Positions 25,400 through 33,355 of a stretch of 45,510 nt of DNA are shown one piece after another. Location: the IMG/VR virus record IMGVR_UViG_3300033153_007942, positions 1-45,510 of that record. One strand, 5' to 3'. The DNA is from a virus. A program made the translations under genes and the position numbers. Position 1 is the first letter of the stretch. Every line of letters starts with the position of its first letter. The notes below the pieces were generated by a model that saw only the letters and a list, made by a program, of their open reading frames with translations, was not told where the DNA came from and searched no databases.

Positions 25400-25924
25400 A
25401 TGCTTATGAAGAAAAAGGTGAAGAACCCGGCCAGGCAGAAACTGGGGAAGCAGAGCCGGGAGAAGGGGAAGCGGTACGAGCTGAAGATTGCCACGGCCGT
25501 CAATAAAGAATTCCTTACCCATTATAAGCGGACCTCGTTTCAGCGAAAGTCCGGAGCCCGGGAACTCATGGCGGATTTGCAGTGTGACCCGAAGAGGGAC
25601 CGGCTGAAACTGTTTATCGAGTGTAAGTACCGTGAGTTCTCCTGGGCTGAGCTGGTCCTGGGTAATGCGGAAGCTGAGGGACCCCTGGGCTGGTTTATTG
25701 CTGCGGCCGCTAAGACACCACCCAACCGCCGAACGGTCCTGTTTTTCTATTCCAGCCGTAAAGATTTCGTTATGTACGATGCCCACAATTTCAGCCCCCC
25801 GGGTGCGCCGACCGTGTGGGAGGGTACAGTTTTATTTCCGACCGGTATAGCCGTCTCATCTTTACATGAATTTTTCGGAGTGCTCCATGCGGAACAGGGA
25901 GTACCGAAAAGACGTGAGCCGTAG
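25400..25924 (+). CDS. PD-(D/E)XK nuclease, Holliday-junction-resolvase-like
   Basis: About 174 residues, from ATG 25400 (or 25406); an upstream TTG would start inside the tRNA-like hairpin. The order KGKRYELKIA, a basic FQRKSGA segment, ADLQ, then FIECKYREF gives the E...D...ExK signature of Hjc/RuvC-unrelated resolvases and similar small endonucleases. In phages such enzymes resolve branched DNA before packaging. The C-terminal third may be a substrate or dimerisation part. It overlaps the following gene by 38 bases. Confidence 0.65.
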   Translation: MLMKKKVKNPARQKLGKQSREKGKRYELKIATAVNKEFLTHYKRTSFQRKSGARELMADLQCDPKRDRLKLFIECKYREFSWAELVLGNAEAEGPLGWFIAAAAKTPPNRRTVLFFYSSRKDFVMYDAHNFSPPGAPTVWEGTVLFPTGIAVSSLHEFFGVLHAEQGVPKRREP

Positions 25925-26678
25925 TGATGACATAGACTACCTGGTCGATAAGGTGCAGGCGTTTCGCAGATTCATGGTTCGCTCTCAACCTTACGAGCTT
26001 CAGATGGAGCTGGAGCACGAGTTGGATTCCTACGGTTACCTGTTCATCATAGAACGTCAGCTGCAAAAGAAAGAGGCCGGTTACTTAAAAACTTCCATGC
26101 AGCAGCAACTCCACCGGCTGCTTAACGAGATGAATAAACGGCGGGCCAACCAGGTCCCGCTTCGTGAGGACATGGAGTACAGCCCGGATAAGGAACTGAG
26201 CACAGACCTCTCCGATATATTGGAACGTCTGGACGTGGCCACTAAGAAATTTAATTTTAATGAGATAACTTACATATACACCTTTGTTTCGATGGTCTGT
26301 AGAGGGTCGCTGAGCCCCGTGTGGGATACCGTGGCCGAGTGTCAGGTGTCCAGGAAAACCATTGACAGGGTGATACAAAGATGGAGAGAATATTATGGCC
26401 AAGAAAGTGAGTGGTCGATGCCAGTTGTGCGAACTCTCAAGCGTTTCAAAAGTGTGTTACGCCTCCGGTTACGGAGAGCAAAAGCCAGAGGTTTTGTTTA
26501 TCGGCCTGGCTCCCACCGGGTTCGATTCGTTGACCCGTCTGTTCCGGAGCCCGGGGGGTCGGTTACTGCAGCAAAAGATAACAGCGGCCGGACTAAAGAA
26601 AGTGCGGTTTGCAAATCTCGTAAGATGCAAGCCCGAGCCCGGGAAAAAGCCGAAGAAGAAAAGCATAACGGCCTGTGA
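25887..26678 (+). CDS. Helix-turn-helix protein with long 3' overlap
   Basis: About 263 residues from ATG 25887 (CGGAG upstream; ATG 25866 is an alternative). The N-terminal 120 residues are helical and charged. Around residue 150-165, VAECQVSRKTIDRVIQRWRE matches a DNA-binding helix-turn-helix, as in sigma region 4 or transposase/terminase-small-like folds. The final 94 codons lie inside the DNA polymerase gene in another frame and encode an Arg/Lys-rich tail. Probably a DNA-binding regulator or replication accessory protein. No stop interrupts the overlap, so the basic tail should be translated. Confidence 0.6.
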   Translation: MRNREYRKDVSRSDDIDYLVDKVQAFRRFMVRSQPYELQMELEHELDSYGYLFIIERQLQKKEAGYLKTSMQQQLHRLLNEMNKRRANQVPLREDMEYSPDKELSTDLSDILERLDVATKKFNFNEITYIYTFVSMVCRGSLSPVWDTVAECQVSRKTIDRVIQRWREYYGQESEWSMPVVRTLKRFKSVLRLRLRRAKARGFVYRPGSHRVRFVDPSVPEPGGSVTAAKDNSGRTKESAVCKSRKMQARAREKAEEEKHNGL

Positions 26679-28701
26679 TGTATTCCTGAAGAGGGAGCTG
26701 GCCCTTAAGCCAAAGATAATTGTAGCCCTGGGAGCCAAGCCCCTGGAGCGGTTCGCGCCTGGTGCAAAGATATCCCGGATTGCCGGTCAGGTCCTGCAGA
26801 TGGACGGCTTCCAGCTGTTCCCTATGATATCTCCAGCCCAGGTTGTGAAGTACCCGGAGTCCAAGCGTGGCTTCGAGATTCAATTTAAGGTTCTGGCAAA
26901 TCTCTGCCGTGGCGGGAAGAAGACGAAGACACCTAAGCCACGGTACACCCACGTCACCAGGGGCCTGAAGACAGCTGACGGTCTGAAGCCAATCGTTCCC
27001 ATAGAAAATCCAGTAGGTCCTATCGCATTCGATATTGAATCTACCGGAGTGGACCCACGTAAATGCAGGACCCGCTGTTCCGGATTCACAGACAAGGTGG
27101 GGCAGTGCGTTACCGTGGATAACGTGGAGGCTATCTCTAAAAAGTTCTGGACGGAGAATGAGTTTATTGCTCACGAGGCAAAGTTTGAAGGGCAGTGGAT
27201 GCGGGAGCAATTCGGGATAGACCCAAAGATTATTTCTGATACCAAGATGGCTCACAGCCTACTGCATGAAGGGGAGATTCACAGCCTGGACCAGGTATCT
27301 AAAGTGTATACCAGTATCGGCGGGTTTAAGAACGAGTCCGTGGAGTGGCTTATGAAAAATAATAATGACTGGTCCTCCATGCCGCAGAAAATGATAGTCG
27401 GCCGTAACTTCGGAGACGTGGATGCCACCCTGCGGCTCCATAAGATGTTCGAGCACGAGCTGAAGAAGCAGGACCTCTGGTGGTTATACCAAAATGTCTC
27501 TGTGCCGATGGCCCGTATGTGTGGGCTCATGGAGCAGCGGGGCATCTACGTGAACCAGGTTAAACTGGCTAAGCTGAAAGCCTCTGAGCAAAAGATAGCG
27601 GACGAGCAAAAATCCTTTATCTGTAAGACCGCTAAAATTGAGGACCTGAACTTCCGGAGTTCCGACCAGATGATTGATTTCCTGTTCGAGCGTATGCAGC
27701 TGACCTCCGTGTGGAAGACGAAGGCCAAAGCGAAGTCCACTGAAATCGATGCCATGAAATATATTAAAGCCACCCAGGTCCTGACCTCTGAGGAACATGC
27801 CATACTGGATGCGTGTATTGCCGGCAAGAAGGCTCTGTACAACGTATCGAAAATAGTGGAAGTGGAAAAGCAGATACGGGAGGACGGCACGGTGTCCTCA
27901 AATATTAATCCGTCCTGGGCCGCGACCGGCCGGCTGACCAGCAGCTCACCGAACCTGCAGAACCTTCCCAGGGACAAACTGATTAAGTCCTGCATGGAGT
28001 CCCGGTGGGACGATGGCATGATTCTCCGGGCAGATTATGCCCAGGTGGAGATGCGGATTATCGCCGGCCTCTCCGGATGCGCGGACCTGCTGCGGGGTTA
28101 CGCTGAGGGACGGGATATGCACCAGGAAACGGCGGACGAGAACGACCTGGACCGGCCGGACGGGAAAACCGTCAATTTTGCCTCAAATTACGGGGTCGGT
28201 GCCGGCACTCTCAGGAAGGACCTTTTAAGCACGTTTGAGGAGTGCAGGGAGTTTTTGAACCGCATGTCTTCCAAGTGGTGGGAAATACCCATGTGGAGGC
28301 GGAAAATGGCTCGTGTGGCCAGGAAGCAGGGCTATATCCGGAACTTTATGGGACGGAAGCGCAGGCTGTACAATATTAACTCTGAGGATGACAGTCTCCG
28401 GCAGGCTGAGGAACGCATTGCCGGCAACTTTCCCATTCAATCCCTGGCCGGCGATACCATTAATTATTGTATGCCCCGGCTGGAGGAAGATATGCGGGCA
28501 CACAAATTGGATTCCCTGATAATCTTCCAGGTTCACGATGAAATTGTACTTGACTACTGCCCGTCCGATGACCTTGAAACTCTGGAGAGGCTTATTCAGA
28601 AGTGGATGGTCGATGAGATGATGGCACGGTTTAACCATTACACTGTACCCCTGGGAATAGATATCGAGAAGGGAGAGTCCTGGGGCGGAAAAGATATATG
28701 A
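26395..28701 (+). CDS. Uracil-DNA glycosylase / 3'-5' exonuclease / DNA polymerase I fusion
   Basis: 768 residues. Residues about 1-190 resemble a family 4 uracil-DNA glycosylase: CQLC at 9-12, FIGLAPTG, NLVRCKP and TACDVF, giving four cysteines as in 4Fe-4S UDGs; the usual HPS motif is replaced by ISP. Residues about 205-370 are a DnaQ-like exonuclease: FDIEST, HEAKFE, GDVDATLR. The rest is a family A polymerase: ATGRLTSSSPNLQNLP, motif A RADYAQVEMRI, motif B KTVNFASNYGVG (Phe at the 762-equivalent), motif C QVHDEIV. It replicates the phage DNA, with a fused uracil-sensing or uracil-removing domain. Confidence 0.93.
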   Translation: MAKKVSGRCQLCELSSVSKVCYASGYGEQKPEVLFIGLAPTGFDSLTRLFRSPGGRLLQQKITAAGLKKVRFANLVRCKPEPGKKPKKKSITACDVFLKRELALKPKIIVALGAKPLERFAPGAKISRIAGQVLQMDGFQLFPMISPAQVVKYPESKRGFEIQFKVLANLCRGGKKTKTPKPRYTHVTRGLKTADGLKPIVPIENPVGPIAFDIESTGVDPRKCRTRCSGFTDKVGQCVTVDNVEAISKKFWTENEFIAHEAKFEGQWMREQFGIDPKIISDTKMAHSLLHEGEIHSLDQVSKVYTSIGGFKNESVEWLMKNNNDWSSMPQKMIVGRNFGDVDATLRLHKMFEHELKKQDLWWLYQNVSVPMARMCGLMEQRGIYVNQVKLAKLKASEQKIADEQKSFICKTAKIEDLNFRSSDQMIDFLFERMQLTSVWKTKAKAKSTEIDAMKYIKATQVLTSEEHAILDACIAGKKALYNVSKIVEVEKQIREDGTVSSNINPSWAATGRLTSSSPNLQNLPRDKLIKSCMESRWDDGMILRADYAQVEMRIIAGLSGCADLLRGYAEGRDMHQETADENDLDRPDGKTVNFASNYGVGAGTLRKDLLSTFEECREFLNRMSSKWWEIPMWRRKMARVARKQGYIRNFMGRKRRLYNINSEDDSLRQAEERIAGNFPIQSLAGDTINYCMPRLEEDMRAHKLDSLIIFQVHDEIVLDYCPSDDLETLERLIQKWMVDEMMARFNHYTVPLGIDIEKGESWGGKDI

Positions 28702-28735
28702 GACTTTTTAACCCGAAACCTGTTATATAAGAGTG
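28699..28735 (+). promoter_or_regulatory. Promoter-like 37-bp element, copy 2
   Basis: 31 of 37 bases match 24233-24269, with ACCTGTTATATAAG identical. It begins at the polymerase stop codon and ends about ten bases before the next ATG (28746), so it would drive the 103-residue gene and the SSB gene. Two copies in equivalent positions, each just upstream of a gene start, are the evidence for promoter function. Confidence 0.6.
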
Positions 28736-28745
28736 GAGACATATC

Positions 28746-29057
28746 ATGGGACAGAAAAGTAGTAAGGCAGCAGCGGCCACAAAGACTGGCTTAGATTTAG
28801 TTAAGCAGGACCACGACCAACCGCTGGGGCATCGACCAGTAAAGGACAAACAATATGGGTTCGGAAAAGTTACAGTCCGCAAATTCTTACGGCTCCCTAC
28901 TGATGCTATCAATGGACCTAAATTTGGGTCCTTTGAAGTGGGTATGGAAATTGAGGTTCAGTCCGGCACGAAGCTTGGCACTGTGGAAGATGCGACTGCA
29001 TACATTGACAGCTATATTGAGCAGGAATTTCTTAAGCAAGAAAAAGCTAATAAGTAA
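28746..29057 (+). CDS. Hypothetical protein upstream of SSB
   Basis: A 103-residue protein directly after promoter-like copy 2. The N-terminus is Lys/Ala-rich (MGQKSSKAAAATKTG). The rest is a small alpha/beta domain ending in a charged helix (YIEQEFLKQEK). No known family. The first position behind a probable promoter, before the SSB-like gene, suggests abundant expression and a replication role. Confidence 0.68.
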   Translation: MGQKSSKAAAATKTGLDLVKQDHDQPLGHRPVKDKQYGFGKVTVRKFLRLPTDAINGPKFGSFEVGMEIEVQSGTKLGTVEDATAYIDSYIEQEFLKQEKANK

Positions 29058-29088
29058 TACATTCATTAATTTAACCAAAGGAACAACA

Positions 29089-30174
29089 GTGGCAATTAAC
29101 ACCAAACGCTACAAGAAACGCCAGGAAGAGTCGAGCGGTAACAATGCCGATATCTTTAAAATTATGAAGGGGAAGAACTACGTCCGTATCTTCACCATGA
29201 ATCACAAAGTAACGGAGCGCGACTTCGAGACTTTGGCCTTCGATAAGGACGATGACGAAGCTCCGAAAATCGGAACCAAAACCGATGAGATATCCCGGAA
29301 GCACCGGGTCCATATCTTTAAAGGCCAGGCTCCGAAGAACTGCTTTGCCGATACCAGTAAATGCCCGTACTGTACCGAGGCCAAGGAAATGCGGGACGAG
29401 GGTGACGACCAGGGAGCCCGTAAGGTTTCCGCCCAGACCCGTGATGCCATTAACGTGGTGGACATGAAGAAACCCAAAGACGGAATGAAGCGGTTGGATG
29501 CCAGCCCTCAGACCCTCGGCGGAATCATTTCTCAGGTACGTGCTCTGCTGGAGGACGAGGTGGAAGAGAGTTCCATCTTTGGTTGCCAGGGCCGTGACTT
29601 CATTATCACCTATGATAAGGATGCCCCGATTGCCAGCAAGTACACCGTGGCTCTCCGCGACTCCTCCAAGTCCGATGCCCTGGACGAGGATTACAATGAT
29701 AAGGTAGTCAACTTTTATCTTGACGGAGACCTGGACCCGCAGGACGTGGAGAAGTTGGAGACCGAGGAAACCGAGCCGGAAGAAGCGGAGCCCGAAGGTG
29801 ACACTGAAGGCTTGAAGGACGAGCCGGCCGCTGAGGAAGGTCCTGCTGAAACCCATACGCAGCCCGAGGAAGCGAAACCGCCAGCGGCCGCTAAGAAGGG
29901 TGCAGTAAAACCCGCAGCCAAAAAGAAGGGTGCAGCCAAGCCGTTCGTACCGGACATGGATAACCTGGTCGGCCACGTTGTTCACTTCCTGGGTGAAGTG
30001 GACGGGGAAAATGTGGAAACTTCCGGCAAGGTCCTGGAGCAGGAAAAAACCATCATTAAGGTAGAGGATACCGAAGACCCCGAGCAGCCCTGGGAAATTG
30101 ATACCTCCGAAGTCAAGAAGGTGGAACCGAAAAAAGCAGCTGCTAAGAAGAAGGGTGCGGCCGCTACGAAATAG
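29089..30174 (+). CDS. Single-stranded DNA-binding protein (gp32-like)
   Basis: 361 residues from GTG 29089, placed by AAAGGA (29077-29082); longer in-frame starts would overlap the previous gene. The core has KMKGKNYVRIF-type OB-fold strands and a probable zinc site, H near residue 70-75 plus CFADTSKCPYC, recalling T4 gp32-type SSBs. Residues about 225-275 are strongly acidic like an SSB protein-interaction tail. Unusually the protein continues with three or more AAKKKGAA-like basic repeats separated by a small beta domain. It is followed by a strong terminator. It probably coats single strands and recruits the polymerase, primase and nuclease. Confidence 0.68.
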   Translation: MAINTKRYKKRQEESSGNNADIFKIMKGKNYVRIFTMNHKVTERDFETLAFDKDDDEAPKIGTKTDEISRKHRVHIFKGQAPKNCFADTSKCPYCTEAKEMRDEGDDQGARKVSAQTRDAINVVDMKKPKDGMKRLDASPQTLGGIISQVRALLEDEVEESSIFGCQGRDFIITYDKDAPIASKYTVALRDSSKSDALDEDYNDKVVNFYLDGDLDPQDVEKLETEETEPEEAEPEGDTEGLKDEPAAEEGPAETHTQPEEAKPPAAAKKGAVKPAAKKKGAAKPFVPDMDNLVGHVVHFLGEVDGENVETSGKVLEQEKTIIKVEDTEDPEQPWEIDTSEVKKVEPKKAAAKKKGAAATK

Positions 30175-30195
30175 GCGGGTCTGGTAACCGCTTGG

Positions 30196-30238
30196 GCAGG
30201 GGTAGGCTTTTTACATCGGTGCCTCCCCTGCTTTTTTT
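30196..30238 (+). terminator. Rho-independent terminator after SSB
   Basis: GCAGGGGTAGGC (30196-30207) pairs with GCCTCCCCTGC (30221-30231) with one bulged T, followed by seven Ts (30232-30238). A clear, strong intrinsic terminator closing the SSB transcript. Confidence 0.85.
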
Positions 30239-30250
30239 AACTCTAACATT

Positions 30251-30406
30251 ATGGATGAACTTATTAAAGAATTTGAAGAGTGGTATGAAAAGGAGAACGG
30301 CCAAAAGCTAACAGATGCGGTCCGGATACGTGGTGTGTCCCACGTCCTGACTGAGTTCACTGGCTGGCTGGCGCAGCAAGGTGTAGTCTTAAAACCAAAG
30401 GAGTAA
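30251..30406 (+). CDS. Small acidic hypothetical protein (51 residues)
   Basis: ATG 30251 to TAA 30404-30406, just after the terminator. The product is helical and charged (DELIKEFEEWYEKENG...), with a C-terminal hydrophobic stretch (LTEFTGWLAQQGVVL). The ribosome site of the next gene lies within its last codons, suggesting coupling. Function unknown. Confidence 0.55.
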   Translation: MDELIKEFEEWYEKENGQKLTDAVRIRGVSHVLTEFTGWLAQQGVVLKPKE

Positions 30407-30407
30407 A

Positions 30408-30908
30408 ATGAAAGCTATAGTAGGCGTGACCGGCCGTGGCGGGTCCGGTAAATCAACATTCTGTTTAAGGCAAAAGTTTATGGTGCTCCACGGTAAAATT
30501 CTCCGGAAGAAATACGGTGCGGATTATTTTGCCAATAACCCTAAGCCGTATGCGCCGGCCGAGATGGAGGAAGAGGCCCGGGCCATAGTGCGAACCGGTA
30601 TCCTGGATGCTCCGGACAACAGCATCGTTTATATAGATGGTATGCCACGGGATGCCGGCCAGGTAGCCTGGCTCCAGGATTACTGTAAAAAGGAAGGACA
30701 TCAATTAAGTTTTATACTGGTCCAATGTGATGACGAGAAACGTGTCACCAGGCTCTCTGCACGGTCTACGGCCGCTGAGATGGAAATGGTGGCCATGCGG
30801 GAACTGAAGGAATGCACGGGCTTGTTTGCTGCCCTCACGGATATCGTGGCCTCCGGTCTGCAGGTAAGCGTAATCGATAATACACAGGACCAACACGATG
30901 TCCAATAG
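30408..30908 (+). CDS. P-loop nucleoside/nucleotide kinase-like protein
   Basis: A 166-residue protein with a textbook Walker A near the N-terminus (GVTGRGGSGKST, residues about 6-17), a strand ending VYIDGMPRDAGQ (Asp of the substrate site) and a RLSARS lid-like arginine segment. This is the adenylate-kinase/AAA_17-like arrangement. It may phosphorylate a (deoxy)nucleotide for phage DNA synthesis. The AAAGGAG site is just upstream; the last 11 bases overlap the helicase start. Confidence 0.7.
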   Translation: MKAIVGVTGRGGSGKSTFCLRQKFMVLHGKILRKKYGADYFANNPKPYAPAEMEEEARAIVRTGILDAPDNSIVYIDGMPRDAGQVAWLQDYCKKEGHQLSFILVQCDDEKRVTRLSARSTAAEMEMVAMRELKECTGLFAALTDIVASGLQVSVIDNTQDQHDVQ

Positions 30909-32139
30909 TTATGAATTTGGCCTCAGTTTTCAGACGTTGTTACTCCACTGTATTCTCACGGACAGAAACTTTATCCGTAACTACCGAGAGGTTATCCAGC
31001 CGGAATACTTCAATGATGCCTCTTATCAGGAAATCTGCCGGCAACTACTGCGGAGTTATGATAAACATAGCGAACTGCCGGATTCGGATACGCTTAAGCT
31101 GGAGTTCGACCGGAGCGATTTGGGGGAAACCCTGGACTACATACTGGAAAAAAAGGTTAGCGGTCGTAAGTCCATCGAAGAGCGAGCCGTGGTATTCGCC
31201 AGAAACCAGGCCGTCAAAGAAGCTGTTACTAACCAACTTTCCCAGGAGTATAAGACTGAGGATGATTTCACTGCTGCCCTTGCTGAAATCAATAAAGCAT
31301 TTACAGTTGGAACTCAGGTTCGGGCGGGGTATAATTACCGTAAGGAATTGCGAGACCGATTAGTAAGCTACGATACACCGATGCCGGCAATGCCGACCGG
31401 TATGAAAACAATCGATAAAGCCCTGGACGGCGGGCTCCACTTTAAAGAGATGGGTTTAATTATCGGGACACCCAGCGGCGGTAAAACTACGGGACTGGTT
31501 CACATGGGTAAGATGGCTCTGCTTAACGGGTTTAGCGTTATCCACTACTCCCTGGAGCTGCAGAGAAGATTGGTTGCCCGCCGTTATGATATGTCCATAG
31601 CCGGTATGACGAAGGATGAGCTGAGGTCCAAGAAGGCCACGGCCCTAATTCGTATTAAGGACCGGGCGAAGGGGGAGCTGGTGGTCCATGACTTTTTCTC
31701 CGCTACCGTGGATACGATTCGGACGGACCTGCTCAAGCAGGCCGATAATGGATTTAACCCGGATATGGTACTGGTGGATTACGATGACTTACTGAACTCT
31801 CTGCTCCGTGGCGCGAAGGAGGAGGCTCAGACAGAGGATAATTATAAACGGATGCGGGCTCTGACCTTTGAGTTTAACTGTGGACTGTGGACCGCTACCC
31901 AGACGAATAAGAAAGCCTGTGACATGGATGACGATGAGGTCCTAACCGGCAAACAGGCCTATGGGTCCATGAAGGCGAAGATAGGTACGCCGGATATCGT
32001 GCTGTCCATGAATCAGACGATGCGAGAATATAAAGCAGGTAAGGTCCGGATACACACGGCGAAGGTCCGGGAGGGCCGGGCCAAGTTTACCGAGGCATAT
32101 AAAATTGACTTTGACAGAATGCAAATCGAAGCAGATTAA
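30898..32139 (+). CDS. DnaB-type replicative helicase
   Basis: 413 residues. The N-terminal 150 residues are helical (primase-interaction type domain). The RecA-like motor has Walker A GTPSGGKT at about 189-196, an HYSLELQ motif, Walker B DMVLVDYDD at about 289-297, a TATQTNK segment and a C-terminal arginine motif. This order is that of superfamily 4 DnaB/gp41 helicases. It lacks an N-terminal primase domain; the separate TOPRIM primase at 36432 supplies that. It unwinds DNA at the phage replication fork. Confidence 0.88.
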   Translation: MSNSYEFGLSFQTLLLHCILTDRNFIRNYREVIQPEYFNDASYQEICRQLLRSYDKHSELPDSDTLKLEFDRSDLGETLDYILEKKVSGRKSIEERAVVFARNQAVKEAVTNQLSQEYKTEDDFTAALAEINKAFTVGTQVRAGYNYRKELRDRLVSYDTPMPAMPTGMKTIDKALDGGLHFKEMGLIIGTPSGGKTTGLVHMGKMALLNGFSVIHYSLELQRRLVARRYDMSIAGMTKDELRSKKATALIRIKDRAKGELVVHDFFSATVDTIRTDLLKQADNGFNPDMVLVDYDDLLNSLLRGAKEEAQTEDNYKRMRALTFEFNCGLWTATQTNKKACDMDDDEVLTGKQAYGSMKAKIGTPDIVLSMNQTMREYKAGKVRIHTAKVREGRAKFTEAYKIDFDRMQIEAD

Positions 32140-32159
32140 CTTAACTGAAGGAGTGTTCC

Positions 32160-32375
32160 ATGGCTGTAGATGCTGCACATATTGAAAGAATTTTCACGTA
32201 CCACACACCCAAGGGAGACCAGGCCGAGCGGTATGTGGCTCTCCGGGACAAGGCTAAAGAGTTGGCTCACATGATTGACCAGAAATGTCTGGAGTCTCGT
32301 GAAAAATCCTTAGCCATAACCAAGCTGCAGGAGTGTATAATGATGGCCAATGCGGCTATCGCTATTAACGAGTAA
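32160..32375 (+). CDS. Small helical hypothetical protein
   Basis: A 71-residue protein, GGAGTG before ATG 32160. Mainly helical, with a TPKGDQAERYVALRDKAKEL coiled-coil-like centre. Similar short helical proteins often act as accessory subunits or inhibitors in phages, but no family is recognised. Followed by a terminator at 32381. Confidence 0.6.
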   Translation: MAVDAAHIERIFTYHTPKGDQAERYVALRDKAKELAHMIDQKCLESREKSLAITKLQECIMMANAAIAINE

Positions 32376-32380
32376 ATATT

Positions 32381-32433
32381 GCCCGGCCGGGGAACCCATT
32401 AGGACTAACCCTCCCGCCCTGGTCGGGTCTTTT
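32381..32433 (+). terminator. Rho-independent terminator
   Basis: GCCCGGCCGGGG (32381-32392) pairs with CCCTGGTCGGGT (32417-32428) in 12 pairs (three G-U), loop 24 bases, then TTTT (32430-32433). It separates the helicase operon from the group of small genes starting at 32445. Confidence 0.65.
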
Positions 32434-32444
32434 AAAGGAGACGT

Positions 32445-32912
32445 ATGGATAACATATCGATATTGGTAGTACCCCGTAACAATACTGACGGACCAGTGGA
32501 GACCACTGCGGAAGTCTGTATGCACAAGGACGATTTAAAATTCCTGCACAAGCAGTCAGTCTTCGAGCGGAACAAGGTTAAGTACCGGTTTATCGATGAC
32601 CCGCAGGCAGCTGTGGAAGGCCAGATGATTGAGCTGGAGCCTATACCCCTGGACCTGTTCGATATCGTTAGCGTGTGCCGGCAGATTAACCAAGCGGCCG
32701 CTGAGGTTCACCTTGGTGAGTACGAGCCTATGGGTATGAAAACAGACGGTGATGTAGTTATCCTGGAATACTCCGGCTACCGTATATGGGACAGCGATAA
32801 TGAAGAAGCGTTTTACACCCGGAAGGAAATACTGGATAAAGTCCAGGAAGAACTGAAGGACCTGCAGGCCGGGGTTGATGCTATACTTAAAGTAGAAATG
32901 CTGGACGTATGA
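32445..32912 (+). CDS. Hypothetical protein
   Basis: A 155-residue acidic protein with a strong AAAGGAG site. Mixed alpha/beta; the end is a helix rich in E, K and L (ILDKVQEELKDLQAGVD). No motif recognised. The ATGA overlap with the next gene indicates coupled translation. Confidence 0.65.
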   Translation: MDNISILVVPRNNTDGPVETTAEVCMHKDDLKFLHKQSVFERNKVKYRFIDDPQAAVEGQMIELEPIPLDLFDIVSVCRQINQAAAEVHLGEYEPMGMKTDGDVVILEYSGYRIWDSDNEEAFYTRKEILDKVQEELKDLQAGVDAILKVEMLDV

Positions 32913-33355
32913 GCTGGGGAGAACTGAGCTGCCGTAATTATGGGAAGTGCCCGGACCAGGGACTGTGTACTCCGGAGGGTTGTAACGTAGACTGCGTATA
33001 CTACCAGTCCAACGGCAACGAACCGAACAGTGCAGCCAAAACCAAGAAGACTACCCGGGTTAAAATTAATCAGAGACGTGATGCCCTGCTTGCCCGTTCA
33101 CGGGCCGGCCATGGCACCATAACTGCGGAGGAAGCTAAGGCCCTGGCCCTGGCTGAGATTCGCTTAACCGCCAGCCAAGGAGGTTCCCGTGCCGCTGAGT
33201 TAAAGAAGGCCCTGGACCGGACAATCGATGGACCGCAGAAAAAGAAAGACTTGTTAGCACGAGCTGAGCGGGACAAGATTGCCCGGTCACAGTCGGCCAA
33301 GAAGAAACAGAAAAGTAAAAAGTCCCGTAAGGACCGGAAGAAGAACCGTGGCTAA
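32909..33355 (+). CDS. Cys-rich N-terminus plus basic tail, hypothetical
   Basis: A 148-residue protein. The first 35 residues hold five cysteines (SCRNYGKCPDQGLCTPEGC, then VDC), a probable zinc or metal knot. The rest is very basic (KKKQKSKKSRKDRKKNRG at the end) and probably binds nucleic acid. ATG 32909 overlaps the previous stop. No family recognised; a DNA- or RNA-binding accessory role is inferred from composition. Confidence 0.6.
   Translation: MSWGELSCRNYGKCPDQGLCTPEGCNVDCVYYQSNGNEPNSAAKTKKTTRVKINQRRDALLARSRAGHGTITAEEAKALALAEIRLTASQGGSRAAELKKALDRTIDGPQKKKDLLARAERDKIARSQSAKKKQKSKKSRKDRKKNRG

Noticed and set aside
25296-25409. A 37-residue frame beginning ATGA at the end of the tiny membrane gene
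   Set aside because: It runs through tRNA-like element A and its second half is just the translation of that structured element; no ribosome site and no clear protein character.
28855-29088. Longer N-terminus for the SSB-like protein
   Set aside because: It would overlap the 103-residue gene out of frame; GTG 29089 has AAAGGA at proper distance and begins the conserved-looking domain.
29071-29985. 304-residue minus-strand open frame
   Set aside because: Antisense shadow of the SSB gene; Leu/Gly/Val-rich product reflecting acidic/lysine codons on the other strand.
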